Positions 38,686-47,829 of a stretch of 64,000 bases of DNA are shown one piece after another (position 1 is the stretch's first letter; each line of letters opens with the position of its first letter). Source of the stretch: Paraburkholderia tropica (GTDB lineage Bacteria; Pseudomonadota; Gammaproteobacteria; Burkholderiales; Burkholderiaceae). The notes under the pieces were generated by a model, which worked only from the letters and a program-made list of their open reading frames with translations, made no database searches and had not been told where the DNA came from. Location of the stretch: positions 186,001-250,000 of the forward strand of contig NZ_FNZM01000005.1 of assembly GCF_900109265.1 (NCBI RefSeq), in the 5' to 3' direction. Made by a program: the position numbers and the translations under genes.

Positions 38686-39324
38686 TCAAGCCGCGAAGAT
38701 CTTCCAGTTTTTCTTCTGGGTCGTCGCGTCCGCCTGTTCGTACACCGAGCAATCGAGACGCAGATCCGTGTCCGACATGTCGATGTTCAGTGCCGTGCAG
38801 TGATGCGGCGTCTTCTTCGGGTTCTTGCTCGGCTCGAAGTGCGAGCACGAGAGGCACATGCGGTGCTGCGGCATGGTGTCCTGGGCTTCGAGCACATAGA
38901 CCGTCTTCAGCAGCGTGCGGTAGAGCGCCGACTGCTCTTCGGCCTTGAGGCCGCCGACTGCCTTCGAGAGAAAATCAGGCCATTGCGCGGCCTTCTTCGC
39001 AGCCGTACGGCCACGCGAGGTCAAGCGCACTGCGAGTGCACGGCCGTCGTCGAGCGCACGGCGCTTTTCGACGAGACCCTTGGTTTCGAGCGTGCTGACC
39101 GCATCGCTGGTGGTCGCTGCGGTCAGCGCCGTTTCACGGGCGATCTCGCCGAGGCGCATCGGCCCTTTACGCTGCATCAGCAGCACGAGAATTTCGCCCT
39201 GGGTCGGCGTGAGTCCTGCCCCTTCGGCCCAGTCCCACGCCTGGCTCCGCATAGCCGTGCTAAGTCGCAGCAGGCTATGGGTCACCCGCCCGGCTGCCTG
39301 CTCTCCGTATACGCCTTCGCTCAT
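38686..39324 (-). CDS. MarR-family regulator with C-terminal cysteine cluster
   Basis: It is 212 aa, about 60 longer than typical MarR proteins. The winged helix spans roughly residues 40-115 (LTPTQGEILVLLMQRKGPMRLGE, TSDAVSTLETKGLVEKR, DDGRALAVRLTSRG). The tail holds C157-x2-C160, HHC176 and C192, a possible zinc or iron-sulfur site. The start at 39324 has only a weak ribosome site. It adjoins the gene-free region with DnaA boxes. Confidence 0.88.
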   Translation of the reverse strand: MSEGVYGEQAAGRVTHSLLRLSTAMRSQAWDWAEGAGLTPTQGEILVLLMQRKGPMRLGEIARETALTAATTSDAVSTLETKGLVEKRRALDDGRALAVRLTSRGRTAAKKAAQWPDFLSKAVGGLKAEEQSALYRTLLKTVYVLEAQDTMPQHRMCLSCSHFEPSKNPKKTPHHCTALNIDMSDTDLRLDCSVYEQADATTQKKNWKIFAA

Positions 39325-39603
39325 AGTCTTTCGCTGGTTATAGGCAGCTTGCGCTGCATCGTCAGCCGTCGATCATGCCGACGGCCTTGTGGGAACTTTG
39401 CGTTCGATCCCGAGGAATCGAGCACACCATCTCAAAAATTTCCTGCTTCGCATGCGCTGGAATCAGACCAAGCCACATCGCACACAGTCATTCGTTCTCA
39501 CCAATCGCTCTCCCAGGCATCCTTCGTATCCCCGGTCCAGCGCGGCAAACCGACATTCTATGCGAGAGTGGCGAATCGCACAGCTAACTTATCCAACGCG
39601 AAT

Positions 39604-39612
39604 TGTGGATAA
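39604..39612 (-). promoter_or_regulatory. DnaA box
   Basis: TTATCCACA on the minus strand, a perfect match to the consensus. A related TTATCCAAC lies seven bases to the left on the other strand. Confidence 0.6.
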
Positions 39613-39739
39613 CCCGTTGGTAACTGCGCCAATACTATGTGGGTGAATTCTTGATAACGCGCAATACCTCTGAATTCAAGGCCTGGTTCACCTGAATTTA
39701 GCGGCTGCGCGCCAGTGGAATTCGTCGCTCCCGGTCAGG

Positions 39740-39761
39740 TTTTCCCCGACTTTTCCCCGAC
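39740..39761 (+). repeat. 11-bp tandem repeat TTTTCCCCGAC
   Basis: Two exact copies followed by a partial third (TTTTCC). It lies in the candidate origin region and could be an iteron-like or DNA-opening element; this is inference. Confidence 0.5.
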
Positions 39762-40017
39762 TTTTCCTTTCCGCAGGCCGTTGAGTTTTCAGGCATTTTT
39801 CACGTTACCCACAGGCCGCGCCCTCACACGTCAACTACTATCGGCCATTCAGCGGCAAAGATCAAAAAAAAGTAAGAACCCCCTGGTATCTTGCAACGAG
39901 CAAAAAAAATTTTTACGGCGTCTAACGCCATGCCGACTAACCGTTCCGAACGCGGGAACTCACGGCCTGCGCATTCGCCCTATATCGGCCGAATCACGCT
40001 ACGTCTGACCGGAAAGC

Positions 40018-40049
40018 AAAAAGGGCAGCCCGTGGGCTGCCCTTTTTTT
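40018..40049. terminator. Bidirectional terminator after the YbdK-type ligase gene
   Basis: AGGGCAGCCC and GGGCTGCCCT form a ten-bp stem with loop GT. The plus strand continues TTTTTTT and the minus strand TTTTTG. It lies 56 bases after the ligase stop (minus strand). Confidence 0.85.
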
Positions 40050-40104
40050 CGCGCCTGACACGCGTCGCATGCGTTGAGCGCGTCAGGCGCGAGTGCGGCT
40101 TCGC

Positions 40105-41220
40105 TTACGCTCGCCAGCGCAGACACTGCTGCCGCACCGCTTCGTGCAGGGACTTCTCTTCGGCGACCACACCGCGCAGCCAGGTCGCGTCATTGGTCTG
40201 CGCCCGCGCGATGGTGCCGATTTCGGTCAGCGCGCGCATCGAGCCCAGTGCCTCGCCGTGCGGCGCGATGGTCTCCAGCGTCGCGAGGATGTCCTCGGAG
40301 ATGGTGCGGCGCTCGCCCGTCTGCGGATCGACGCAGGTGCCGCCCAGACCGAAACGGCATGCCTGGAAACGGTTGAACGTGTAGACGAGGTAATCGTCCT
40401 CGAGCGGCTGGATCGGCCGGTCGGTCAGCAGATGGCGCGCGAGCGTCTGGATGTAGCAGGCAATCGCGGCCGCGCGCTCGACCGACAGCGGCGTGTCCAT
40501 CACGCGCACCTCGATCGTGCCGAAACCGGGCTTCGGGCGGATGTCCCAGTAGAAGTCTTTCATGCTGTTGACGACGCCCGTGTGCACCATCTTCGAGAAG
40601 TACTCCTTGAACTCCTCCCAGCTCAGCACGAACGGCGCGCGGCCCGACAGCGGAAACGCGAACACGGAATTCAGGCGTGCCGAGTGAAATCCGGTATCGA
40701 CGCCCTGCACGTACGGCGACGAAGCCGACAGCGCAATGAAATGCGGGATGTAGCGCGACAGCGAATGCAGCAGGAACAGCGCGCTGTCCGCGTCCGGGCA
40801 GCCGATGTGCACGTGCTGGCCGAACACCGTGAACTGCTTCGCCAGATATCCGTAGAGCTCCGAAAGGTATTGAAAGCGCGGCGTATCGACGATGCGGCGA
40901 TCGCTCCATTGCTGGAACGCGTGCGTGCCGCCGCCGCACAGGCCGACGTTCAGCCGGTCGGCGGCCGTGACGAGCACGTCGCGGATGCGGCGCAGATCGG
41001 CGACCGCCTGCTCGTGCGACGTGCAGATGCCGGTCGACAGCTCGATCATGCTTTCGGTGATTTCGGGCGTGATATTGCCCGGAATCTCCTGATCCTTGAT
41101 GAGGCGCATGAGATCGCTGCCCGCCTTGGTCAGATCGTAATCGTGCGTGTTGACGATCTGCATTTCGAGTTCGATGCCGAAGGTGAACGGCTTCGAATCG
41201 ACAAAAGTTTCCAGTGACAT
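40105..41220 (-). CDS. Carboxylate-amine ligase, glutamate-cysteine ligase type 2 (YbdK family)
   Basis: ATP-dependent ligase of the GCS2 family, 371 aa from ATG 41220 with GAGGGG upstream. It starts [16 protein letters not shown] and has [22 protein letters not shown] and [22 protein letters not shown], all typical. The family couples glutamate to an amine such as cysteine; whether this copy is the main glutathione enzyme cannot be told. The seven extra codons at 41221-41241 are probably untranslated. Confidence 0.9.
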   Translation of the reverse strand: MSLETFVDSKPFTFGIELEMQIVNTHDYDLTKAGSDLMRLIKDQEIPGNITPEITESMIELSTGICTSHEQAVADLRRIRDVLVTAADRLNVGLCGGGTHAFQQWSDRRIVDTPRFQYLSELYGYLAKQFTVFGQHVHIGCPDADSALFLLHSLSRYIPHFIALSASSPYVQGVDTGFHSARLNSVFAFPLSGRAPFVLSWEEFKEYFSKMVHTGVVNSMKDFYWDIRPKPGFGTIEVRVMDTPLSVERAAAIACYIQTLARHLLTDRPIQPLEDDYLVYTFNRFQACRFGLGGTCVDPQTGERRTISEDILATLETIAPHGEALGSMRALTEIGTIARAQTNDATWLRGVVAEEKSLHEAVRQQCLRWRA

Positions 41221-41367
41221 GACGTCCCCTCTTTCGGCCACGCCGCGCTGCGCGTCTCGACTGGCGAGGCGCGCGCGGCGGGCGGTGTTACGGTGCGGCG
41301 GCGAGCCGGCGCTCCGGATCGTTCAGACGTTTGAAATCCGGCGCGCGCGGCGGCCACGCCGCTCGAA

Positions 41368-42573
41368 TCATTCTTCGCCGCGTTCGCCGACGAGCGCGAG
41401 CGCGCGATAGACGAGCCACGGCCCGACCAGTTGCAGCACGACGATTGCGCACATCATGATCGCGCGCAGGCGCGGATCGAACGACGGATACAGATCGTAG
41501 GTGTCCTCGACCAGCAGCAGCGCGAGCGCCGACATCGGCGTCAGCGCCACGCCGAGCGCCACCCCCTGCTTCCATTCGAGTCCGCTCGGCCGCGCAAAGA
41601 TCAGCACACCGATCATTTTGCCGACGAAGCGCGCGACGATCAGCCCGGCCGCGGCCGCGCCGCCCACGAGAATGTCGTGCCACTCGAAGGTGGTCATCGT
41701 CAGCACGAACAGAATCACGGTGAGCAGCCATCCGGCCGTGCCGAAATGCTGCGGCCACAATTGCGGCCGCACTTCGAGATTCTTCACGATGATGCCGGCG
41801 GCCAGCAGGCTCAGGATCGTCGAGAGCTTGAGCAGATGCGCGACCGCGATCGCGAGCAGCACGAGGCCGAACAGCGCGACGAACGAATGCTCGTCCTGCG
41901 GACTCAGGCGTCGATAGAACAACGTGCAGGCGCGCGCGAGCACATACGCGACCACGATCGAGCCGATCAGCAGATACAGCGGCTGGATGATCGTGGCGAA
42001 CACGTTGCCGTAGATCTCCTGATGCAGCCAGCTCGACGCGAGCTTTTCGACCACCACGGCGTACATGCTGTTGAGCGCCGTGAGCGTGAGCAGACGCTGC
42101 GTGACCTGGCCTTCGGCGCGCAGTTCGGTTTTCAGCTGGATCACCATCGCGGGCGACGTCGCCATGGCGATCGACGCCACCACGATCGCCACCATCGCCG
42201 GCACCGAAAGAAACAGCAGCACGACGAGCACGAGCACGAACGTGAGCGAGGCTTCGGCGAGACTCGACAGAATGATCCAGGGATTGCGGCGGATCCAGCG
42301 CAGGTCGAGACGGCTGCCGAGTTCGAACAGCAGCAGACCGAGCGCGACATCGAGCAGCGGCCGCGCGGCCATGGCCGTATCGACGTCGATGACGCCAAAA
42401 CCCGCCGCGCCCGCGATCAGGCCAATGATCGCGTAGCCCGAAATGCGCGGGAGCCGCCAGGCGCGATAGCAGAGTTCGCCGCACAGCCCGGCAGCGAGCA
42501 GCGCGAGGCCTGCCCAGAAAATGCCGTCTGGCTGCAAGGGCCAGTCGGGAAAGAACGAAAACGCCGACTTCAT
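41368..42573 (-). CDS. Kef/CPA2-type cation:proton antiporter, membrane domain
   Basis: It is 401 aa from ATG 42573 (MKSAFSFFPDWPLQPD), with about twelve hydrophobic segments. It contains ISGYAIIGLIAG, ALGLLLFELGSRLDLRWI and LLAIAVAHLLKLSTILSLLAAGI, the monovalent-cation/proton antiporter (CPA2) pattern. There is no cytoplasmic RCK/TrkA-N domain, unlike KefB/KefC. Potassium or sodium exchange is likely. The upstream 112 codons of the open frame do not belong to the family. Confidence 0.88.
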   Translation of the reverse strand: MKSAFSFFPDWPLQPDGIFWAGLALLAAGLCGELCYRAWRLPRISGYAIIGLIAGAAGFGVIDVDTAMAARPLLDVALGLLLFELGSRLDLRWIRRNPWIILSSLAEASLTFVLVLVVLLFLSVPAMVAIVVASIAMATSPAMVIQLKTELRAEGQVTQRLLTLTALNSMYAVVVEKLASSWLHQEIYGNVFATIIQPLYLLIGSIVVAYVLARACTLFYRRLSPQDEHSFVALFGLVLLAIAVAHLLKLSTILSLLAAGIIVKNLEVRPQLWPQHFGTAGWLLTVILFVLTMTTFEWHDILVGGAAAAGLIVARFVGKMIGVLIFARPSGLEWKQGVALGVALTPMSALALLLVEDTYDLYPSFDPRLRAIMMCAIVVLQLVGPWLVYRALALVGERGEE

Positions 42574-43290
42574 CGTGGAGGCTTCTCCTTTGGCAGAAGA
42601 CAAACCGGCTGTCCGACGTCGAGATGCATCAACGCATCCGCTCGATGCTGCACAGGGCGCGACTGCGACTGGCGCGTGCGGCCAGGCAGACAGGCAAGCC
42701 GCGTGCCGCACCTCGCATGGCCCGGCGGCAGCCATGCGCGACGCATTGCGGGCGAGCGCCGCGCCCACGCCATCATGCCCGGCGGCACCGACTCCTGCAC
42801 GGGGCGCGCAGGCGCGCAGCCAGACGAGGCAGCGGCCAGGGACGACGAACGGCGACGGGAAACTCAGCACCGGTGCCGCTTGCGCGGCGAACAGCCGGTA
42901 CGGGCGCATTCGTGTGGAAGTCAGCGCCCGCGTTGGATGGACCGGACGCTGCGGGCCTGCCTGAACTCAGATTCAGGCGGGGCGGCATCCGTTCCGTGGA
43001 AAGCGTCGGCCGTCTTGCGCGGCGTGTAACGCGGAAATGAACGGCGATTGTGCCATAGCTTTTTTGCAATTGTCCCCGCCTGGCGGCAAAGGATCACGAA
43101 GGCGGTAATTGCGTCCGTAATCGCCGAGCTTTCACGACGATAAGGAAAAAATGACCGTCGCGGCCGGAACGGCCCAGACGGCGCGCAAGCGCCGCAGGCG
43201 TCCGGCTCGTCCGATGGCGATGGAGCTAGCCTCGGGTTTACGGTTTACCGTATGTATACGTAGTAGAAGTTAACAAAGGGGGCATTTTCC

Positions 43291-43299
43291 TGTGGATAA
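43291..43299 (-). promoter_or_regulatory. DnaA box
   Basis: Perfect TTATCCACA on the minus strand, preceded by GG and followed by GG in the same orientation. Confidence 0.6.
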
Positions 43300-43452
43300 C
43301 CCCTGTATACCTATGTGAATCATTGGCTTGGCGTCCGCACAACCGGATGCACAGCTTGTGCGGTGACGACCGGCAACAAAGAACAACTTTTTGGGGTCGC
43401 GAAAAAGTCGCCGAGTTACCCCGTTTACGTCCACATCGTGTCCCTGCGGAAC

Positions 43453-43480
43453 TTACCCACAATCCGCGCGCTTATCCACA
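43453..43480 (+). promoter_or_regulatory. Pair of DnaA boxes
   Basis: TTACCCACA (43453-43461, one mismatch) and perfect TTATCCACA (43472-43480) lie on the same strand, 19 bases apart start to start, facing the box at 43291 in inverted orientation. Confidence 0.6.
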
Positions 43481-43543
43481 GGCTGGCGTGAATAACTGTA
43501 TTGGTCGCCTAAGCAGTGAGCACGCGCGCTGTGTTGGCGTCGA

Positions 43544-45559
43544 TCAGAGCGCGCGCTGACGCAAGGCGCGCTGAAGAAAGCGTGCCGGATCGAGGTGCTC
43601 GGCCAGTTCGCGCTCGATCGGCCAGGGTTCGCCTTCGATCTGCGACGCGATCAGTTCCGCACCGAGCGCCGCCCAGACGAGTCCGCGCGAACCGAACGCG
43701 AAGGCGCCGTAAAGCCCAGGCGTGCGCGGCAGATCGAGCGGCCAGGCGCCCGAGAGACGTTGGGCGTCGTGGCGGGCGGCGTATTCGTCGCCGAGCTGGC
43801 CGATCATCGGCAGGCGGTCGCTGGTCACGCAGCGCAGCGCGACGCGGCCGCGCCAGGCTCGATCATCCGATGCCGACGTGCCGGGTTTCGTGGCCTCGGC
43901 GGCGCGCAAGGCGTCGAGCGCGGGCAGCATCTGCGCGACGCGCTCGATGTTTTCCGTGTGGCCGTCCGCGCGCAGCGCCGTATCGGTATCGTCGACTTCG
44001 TAGGTGGCGCCGATGAGCGTCACGTCGTCGGGCAGCGGCACGGCATAACCGTCGCCGATCACGGGCACGCGCAGGGACGCGAGCGGGCTGGCGTCGAGCA
44101 GCGTGAGCTGGCCGCGCACTGGGCGCGTCGGTGCGAAGTCGAGCGCGGCGGCGCGCGAGGCGTCGTGCGCATTGGCGAACACGACGACGCCTGCCTGCGT
44201 AACGAGCGCATCGGCATCGTCGTAGATGCGCCAGAGACCCGCGTCGTTATCCCGCTCGATGCGCCCGACGGACACGCCATAACGCACGTCGATCTGCGCG
44301 CCCGGCAGCGCGCGCGCGGCGGCGATCTGCGCGCGGCACAGCGAAGCCGGATCGATTGCGCCGGCCAGCGGATAAAACCAGCCGCCCTGCGCGAGCGGCG
44401 TGCCGGCGATCGCTTCGGCTTCGGCTTGCGAAACGCCGCGCACGAATTGATCGGGATAACCAAACGATTCGAGCGCCGCGGCCACGGCTTGCGCTTCGTC
44501 GTCGGTGGCCAGATGCAGCAAGCCGGTGTGCGAGCGCGTCGGCGCATGACCCGCGGCGTCGAGCGCGGCCCAGCGTTGCAGCGCGTAGAAAAAGCCCGCG
44601 CGCGTGATGCGCGAGGCGCTGCTGTCGTCGCGCGAAATGAGCGGATGGAACACGCCGGCGGGATTGCCCGACGCTTCGCGCGCAGGTTCGGCGTGCCGCT
44701 CGATCAGCGTGACGCGCCAGCCGCGCGCGGCGAGCCGTTCGACGAGCGCGCTGCCCGCGAGGCCCGCGCCGATCACCACCGCATGACGTTCGCCGACCGT
44801 GACGGGCAGCGGCGGTTCGTGTCGACGCACGCGCCAGCGCGGCGCGAAGCGGCCCGTCAGCATCGTCCATTTGCCCGCGAAGCCCGCTTCCCGGCGGTAT
44901 TCGAAACCGCTTTGCTCCAGCGCGCGTTTGACGTCGCCCGCGCTGCTCCAGGTGGCAATCGTGCAGTCTTCGCCCGCCACGCGCGCGAGCGCCTTGAAGA
45001 TGGGCAGCGACCACAGTTCGGGATTTTTCGCGGGCGCGAAACCGTCGAGATAGATCGCGTCGGCGCGTAACCACAGTTTGGGCAGCGTTTCGAGCGCGTC
45101 GCCGAACGCGAGCGTGAGCGTCACGCGGCCGCCTTCGAATTCGAGCCGATGCGTGCCGGGCATGAGCATCGGCCAGGCGTCGGTGAGTTGCCGGGCGAGC
45201 GCCGCGAGGTCCGCGCGTGCCGTGCGCTCCATCACGACGGCCAGTGCGGCGCGCAGATCGTCGCGCGAAAACGGGTGCATCTCCGTCGAAACGAAATGCA
45301 GGCGCTCGCAACGTGTGGGATCGGCGCGCCAGGCGGCCCAGGTCGCGAGGAAGTTCACGCCGAGTCCGAAGCCCGTTTCCAGTACGGTGAACACGCGCTG
45401 GCTTTGCCAGCGTTCGGGCAGCCGGTTGCCGCGTAAAAACACGTATTCGGATTGTTCGAGCGCGCCTTGCGGGCTGTGATAGACGTCGTCGAAACGCGGC
45501 GAGAACGGCGTGCCGTCGTCGCGAAAGGCGAGCGTGGCGGGAATCAGGGTGGCGGTCAT
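43544..45559 (-). CDS. mnmC: Bifunctional tRNA modification enzyme MnmC
   Basis: Completes the mnm5s2U34 modification begun by MnmE-MnmG. It is 671 aa and has two domains. The N-terminal SAM-dependent methyltransferase (about 1-240) has VLETGFGLGVNFLATW and IYLDGFAPAKNPELW. The C-terminal FAD-dependent oxidase (about 260-671) has AVVIGAGLAGSALVERLA and the late GSRGLVWAALGAELIA. Both halves look complete. Its partner mnmG is 31 kb away in the window. Confidence 0.95.
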   Translation of the reverse strand: MTATLIPATLAFRDDGTPFSPRFDDVYHSPQGALEQSEYVFLRGNRLPERWQSQRVFTVLETGFGLGVNFLATWAAWRADPTRCERLHFVSTEMHPFSRDDLRAALAVVMERTARADLAALARQLTDAWPMLMPGTHRLEFEGGRVTLTLAFGDALETLPKLWLRADAIYLDGFAPAKNPELWSLPIFKALARVAGEDCTIATWSSAGDVKRALEQSGFEYRREAGFAGKWTMLTGRFAPRWRVRRHEPPLPVTVGERHAVVIGAGLAGSALVERLAARGWRVTLIERHAEPAREASGNPAGVFHPLISRDDSSASRITRAGFFYALQRWAALDAAGHAPTRSHTGLLHLATDDEAQAVAAALESFGYPDQFVRGVSQAEAEAIAGTPLAQGGWFYPLAGAIDPASLCRAQIAAARALPGAQIDVRYGVSVGRIERDNDAGLWRIYDDADALVTQAGVVVFANAHDASRAAALDFAPTRPVRGQLTLLDASPLASLRVPVIGDGYAVPLPDDVTLIGATYEVDDTDTALRADGHTENIERVAQMLPALDALRAAEATKPGTSASDDRAWRGRVALRCVTSDRLPMIGQLGDEYAARHDAQRLSGAWPLDLPRTPGLYGAFAFGSRGLVWAALGAELIASQIEGEPWPIERELAEHLDPARFLQRALRQRAL

Positions 45560-45969
45560 GACTTACGCGAAGGCTGGCTGCGAGGGCAATCGTAACGATC
45601 GGGAGGTGTCGGCCGGGCGGCGTGGCGTATGAAGGCGCGCGACGTTGCTTGTGTCGTTGCTTTTGAAGCGGGGTAAACGCCCGCCCACGCTGGGTTTGCG
45701 GGCAAAAACCGTTGGCTCGGCGCAACGCGGTGTGCAGCAAAAACGCGTTCGCGCGGGGTGTTCGCCGTGCTGCGCGCATCAAAAGCGCACGGCGATGCGA
45801 AAAAACCCGGGCTTACCCCTCGAAATCTACGAAACCCTTGTCGTTATTGGGTTTGCGCTGCGCTATCATAGCAAGCGCCGCCCAGGGAAGCGGCAGCACG
45901 GACGTCGCGGGTCGAGCCATACGCTTGCCACCGCACGCAAATCCCCGGGGTGCTCCGGGTCCGTCGCTG
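45560..45969. other. Gene-free stretch between mnmC and HU
   Basis: It should contain the mnmC promoter (minus strand). CTATCATAGC near 45860 resembles a -10 but has no well-placed -35. No reading frame resembles a protein. Confidence 0.35.
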
Positions 45970-45998
45970 CTCGACGGCGCGGCACGCGACCGTATAAT
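45970..45998 (+). promoter_or_regulatory. Promoter of the HU gene
   Basis: TATAAT (45993-45998) is a perfect -10. CTCGAC 17 bases upstream is a partial -35. Transcription would begin near 46005, giving a 5' leader of about 45 bases. Confidence 0.6.
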
Positions 45999-46049
45999 CG
46001 GCGCGTTCGCGCTGTTCGTGTCAACCTAAACACAGAAAGGAACTTCTCA

Positions 46050-46328
46050 ATGAATAAACAGGAACTGATCGACGCCGTCGCAGCACAGACGGGCGCTAGC
46101 AAGGCACAAACCGGCGAAACGCTGGACACGCTCCTCGAAGTGGTCAAGAAGGCTGTGTCGAAAGGCGACGCAGTTCAACTGATCGGCTTCGGCAGCTTCG
46201 GCTCGGGCAAGCGCGCTGCGCGCACCGGTCGTAACCCGAAGACGGGCGAAACCATCAAGATTCCGGCTGCCAAGACCGTCAAGTTCACGGCTGGCAAGGC
46301 GTTCAAGGACGCCGTCAACAAGCGCTAA
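46050..46328 (+). CDS. hup: HU-type histone-like DNA-binding protein
   Basis: Nucleoid protein that bends DNA, 92 aa. It starts [15 protein letters not shown]. The beta-arm DNA-contact signature [20 protein letters not shown] is conserved, and the C-terminal [14 protein letters not shown] closes the dimer. AAAGGA lies eight bases before the ATG; the frame extends far upstream but has no similarity there. It is a short single-gene transcript with a strong terminator, consistent with high expression. Confidence 0.96.
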   Translation: MNKQELIDAVAAQTGASKAQTGETLDTLLEVVKKAVSKGDAVQLIGFGSFGSGKRAARTGRNPKTGETIKIPAAKTVKFTAGKAFKDAVNKR

Positions 46329-46350
46329 GGCATTACCGCTTTAAGTTGAC

Positions 46351-46374
46351 ACCCGCCCCTGGCGGGTTTTTTTT
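46351..46374 (+). terminator. Terminator of the HU gene
   Basis: ACCCGCC and GGCGGGT form a seven-bp stem with loop CCT, followed by eight Ts. It starts 23 bases after the HU stop. Confidence 0.85.
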
Positions 46375-46388
46375 CGCCTGAAAAAGAC

Positions 46389-46431
46389 AACGGCGCCGCG
46401 TCGAATGGATATCGACGCGGCGCCGTTTTTT
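46389..46431. terminator. Second, convergent terminator between HU and the COG0523 gene
   Basis: AACGGCGCCGCGTCGA and its exact complement form a 16-bp stem, followed by TTTTT on the plus strand; the minus strand has TTGTCTTTTTC. It can end both HU readthrough and the minus-strand COG0523 transcript. Confidence 0.75.
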
Positions 46432-46470
46432 CGTCATCGACGCGGTGAATCGAGCGCTTTTACAGCGCGC

Positions 46471-47829
46471 TCAATGGCGATGAACGATCTCGTCTTCGTG
46501 GTCGTGATCGTGTTCGTCGTCGTCGAAATCCCATTCCGGGAACGGGTCGTCGAAGGCTTGCCAGGCGTTCGGGCCGCCCGCGTATTCCTCGTCGGTCAGC
46601 AGGCAGGCGTCGAGCTTCGTCTGCCACGTGGCGTGGTCGAGATTCACGCCGATCAGCACCAGTTCCTGGCGACGGTCGCCGATGGTCGCGTCGTTGGCGT
46701 CGCCGTACCAGTCGGCGGCGATTTCCGCTTCGAGGCCGGCGTCTTCCGGCCATTCGTCGCGCGGCAGCGCCGCCCACCACGTGCCCGCCGGGCCGTGTCG
46801 GCACACGCCGCCCGCCTGCGAAAGCGAGCCGGTGATGTCGTTGCGCGTGGCGAGCCAGAAGAAGCCCTTCGAGCGCAGCACGCCCGGCCATTCCTGATTC
46901 AGCAGCGCCCACAGCCGCGCCGGATGAAACGGCCGGCGGGCGCGATACACGAAGCTGCCGATGCCGTAAGCGCCGCTCTGCTCGTGGTGCGCGTGCTGGC
47001 AGTCGGGGTCGCCGCATGCGCCGTGATCGTGGTCGTGGTCGTGGTCGTGAGCATGATCGTGGTCGTGCGCGTGGCGATGCTCGCGCAAAGACGCCTGCCA
47101 GCCCGGCGCGCTCGCCGCGTCGTCGAAATCGAAGCGACCCGTGTTCAGCACGATGTCGAGCGGCACGTCGCCGAAGCGGCTCACCACCTGCACGGCGCGC
47201 GGATTGATCTGCTTGAGAATCTGCTGCAGATGCGCGAGATCTTCGGCGCTCACGAGATCGGCCTTGTTCAGCACCAGCACGTCGCAGAACTCCACCTGCT
47301 CGATCAGCAGTTCGACGATCGTGCGGTCGTCGCCCTCGCCCACCGTCAGGCCGCGCTCGGCGAGCGGGTCGGCGCTCGCGTAGTCGCGCAGAAAATTGAA
47401 GGCGTCGACGACCGTGACGAGCGTGTCGAGGCGCGCGAAATCGGCCAGCGCGTGGCCTTCTTCGTCGGCGAACGCGAAGCTTTCCGCGACCGGCAGCGGT
47501 TCGGCCACGCCCGTCGATTCGATCAGGATGGCGTCGAAGCGCTGGCCCGCGCGCGCCGGATCGGCGAGACGGCGGACTTCGGTGAGCAGGTCGTCGCGCA
47601 GCGTGCAGCAGATGCAGCCGTTCGACAGCTCGACGAGCCGTTCCTCGACGTGTGCGAGCGCGGAAGCGTCGCGCACCAGTGCGGCGTCGATGTTGACGGC
47701 GGCCAGATCGTTGACGATCACGGCTACGCGCAGTCCGGCGCGGTTGGCGAGGACGTGGTTGAGCAGCGTGGTTTTGCCCGCGCCCAGAAACCCGGAGAGC
47801 ACGGTGACGGGCAGTGGCGGCTGGTTCAT
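46471..47829 (-). CDS. COG0523/CobW-family GTP-binding metallochaperone
   Basis: G3E-family GTPase, 452 aa from ATG 47829 (MNQPPLPVTVLSG). P-loop GFLGAGKT is at residues 13-20, the metal-binding CxCC motif is C72-I-C74-C75, and the G4-type LNKADL is present. A histidine/aspartate-rich stretch lies near residues 263-290 with a second HDHDHEDE near the C-terminus, as in zinc-handling members. It probably delivers zinc (or cobalt) to a target enzyme. A 22-codon upstream extension is unlikely to be used. Confidence 0.9.
   Translation of the reverse strand: MNQPPLPVTVLSGFLGAGKTTLLNHVLANRAGLRVAVIVNDLAAVNIDAALVRDASALAHVEERLVELSNGCICCTLRDDLLTEVRRLADPARAGQRFDAILIESTGVAEPLPVAESFAFADEEGHALADFARLDTLVTVVDAFNFLRDYASADPLAERGLTVGEGDDRTIVELLIEQVEFCDVLVLNKADLVSAEDLAHLQQILKQINPRAVQVVSRFGDVPLDIVLNTGRFDFDDAASAPGWQASLREHRHAHDHDHAHDHDHDHDHGACGDPDCQHAHHEQSGAYGIGSFVYRARRPFHPARLWALLNQEWPGVLRSKGFFWLATRNDITGSLSQAGGVCRHGPAGTWWAALPRDEWPEDAGLEAEIAADWYGDANDATIGDRRQELVLIGVNLDHATWQTKLDACLLTDEEYAGGPNAWQAFDDPFPEWDFDDDEHDHDHEDEIVHRH

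Larger units (their letters stand above)
39325..40017. other. Gene-free AT-richer region with DnaA boxes (candidate origin A)
   Basis: Almost 700 bases without a convincing gene. It holds a perfect DnaA box (TTATCCACA, minus strand, 39604-39612), TTACCCACA (39805-39813), and weaker TTATCCAAC (39589-39597) and TGTGGGTGA (39638-39646). Two tandem copies of TTTTCCCCGAC (39740-39761) and A-tracts after GATC (near 39860 and 39905) occur. Small reading frames here (for example 97 aa at 39715-40008) do not look like proteins. Confidence 0.5.
42574..43543. other. Gene-free region with a second DnaA-box cluster (candidate origin B)
   Basis: The left part (42574-43037) is GC-rich and has reading frames that resemble no protein. 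The right part (about 43040-43520) is richer in A and T and has DnaA boxes TTATCCACA at 43291-43299 (minus) and 43472-43480 (plus) and TTACCCACA at 43453-43461 (plus), plus A/T tracts such as CTTTTTTGCAATTG. The mnmC gene ends here, so no promoter for it is expected. Confidence 0.45.

Noticed and set aside
39715..40008. 97-aa open frame in the gene-free region
   Set aside because: Unusual composition, no ribosome site, no family resemblance; it crosses the repeats and A-tracts and is most likely chance.
42521..43040. Plus-strand frames of 138-147 aa ahead of the antiporter
   Set aside because: Arg/Ala/Pro-rich shadow-like composition, overlapping frames and no ribosome site.
45838..45866. 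TTGTCG and TATCAT as an HU promoter
   Set aside because: Spacing is 20 bases and it lies about 190 bases upstream; the TATAAT at 45993 is better placed.
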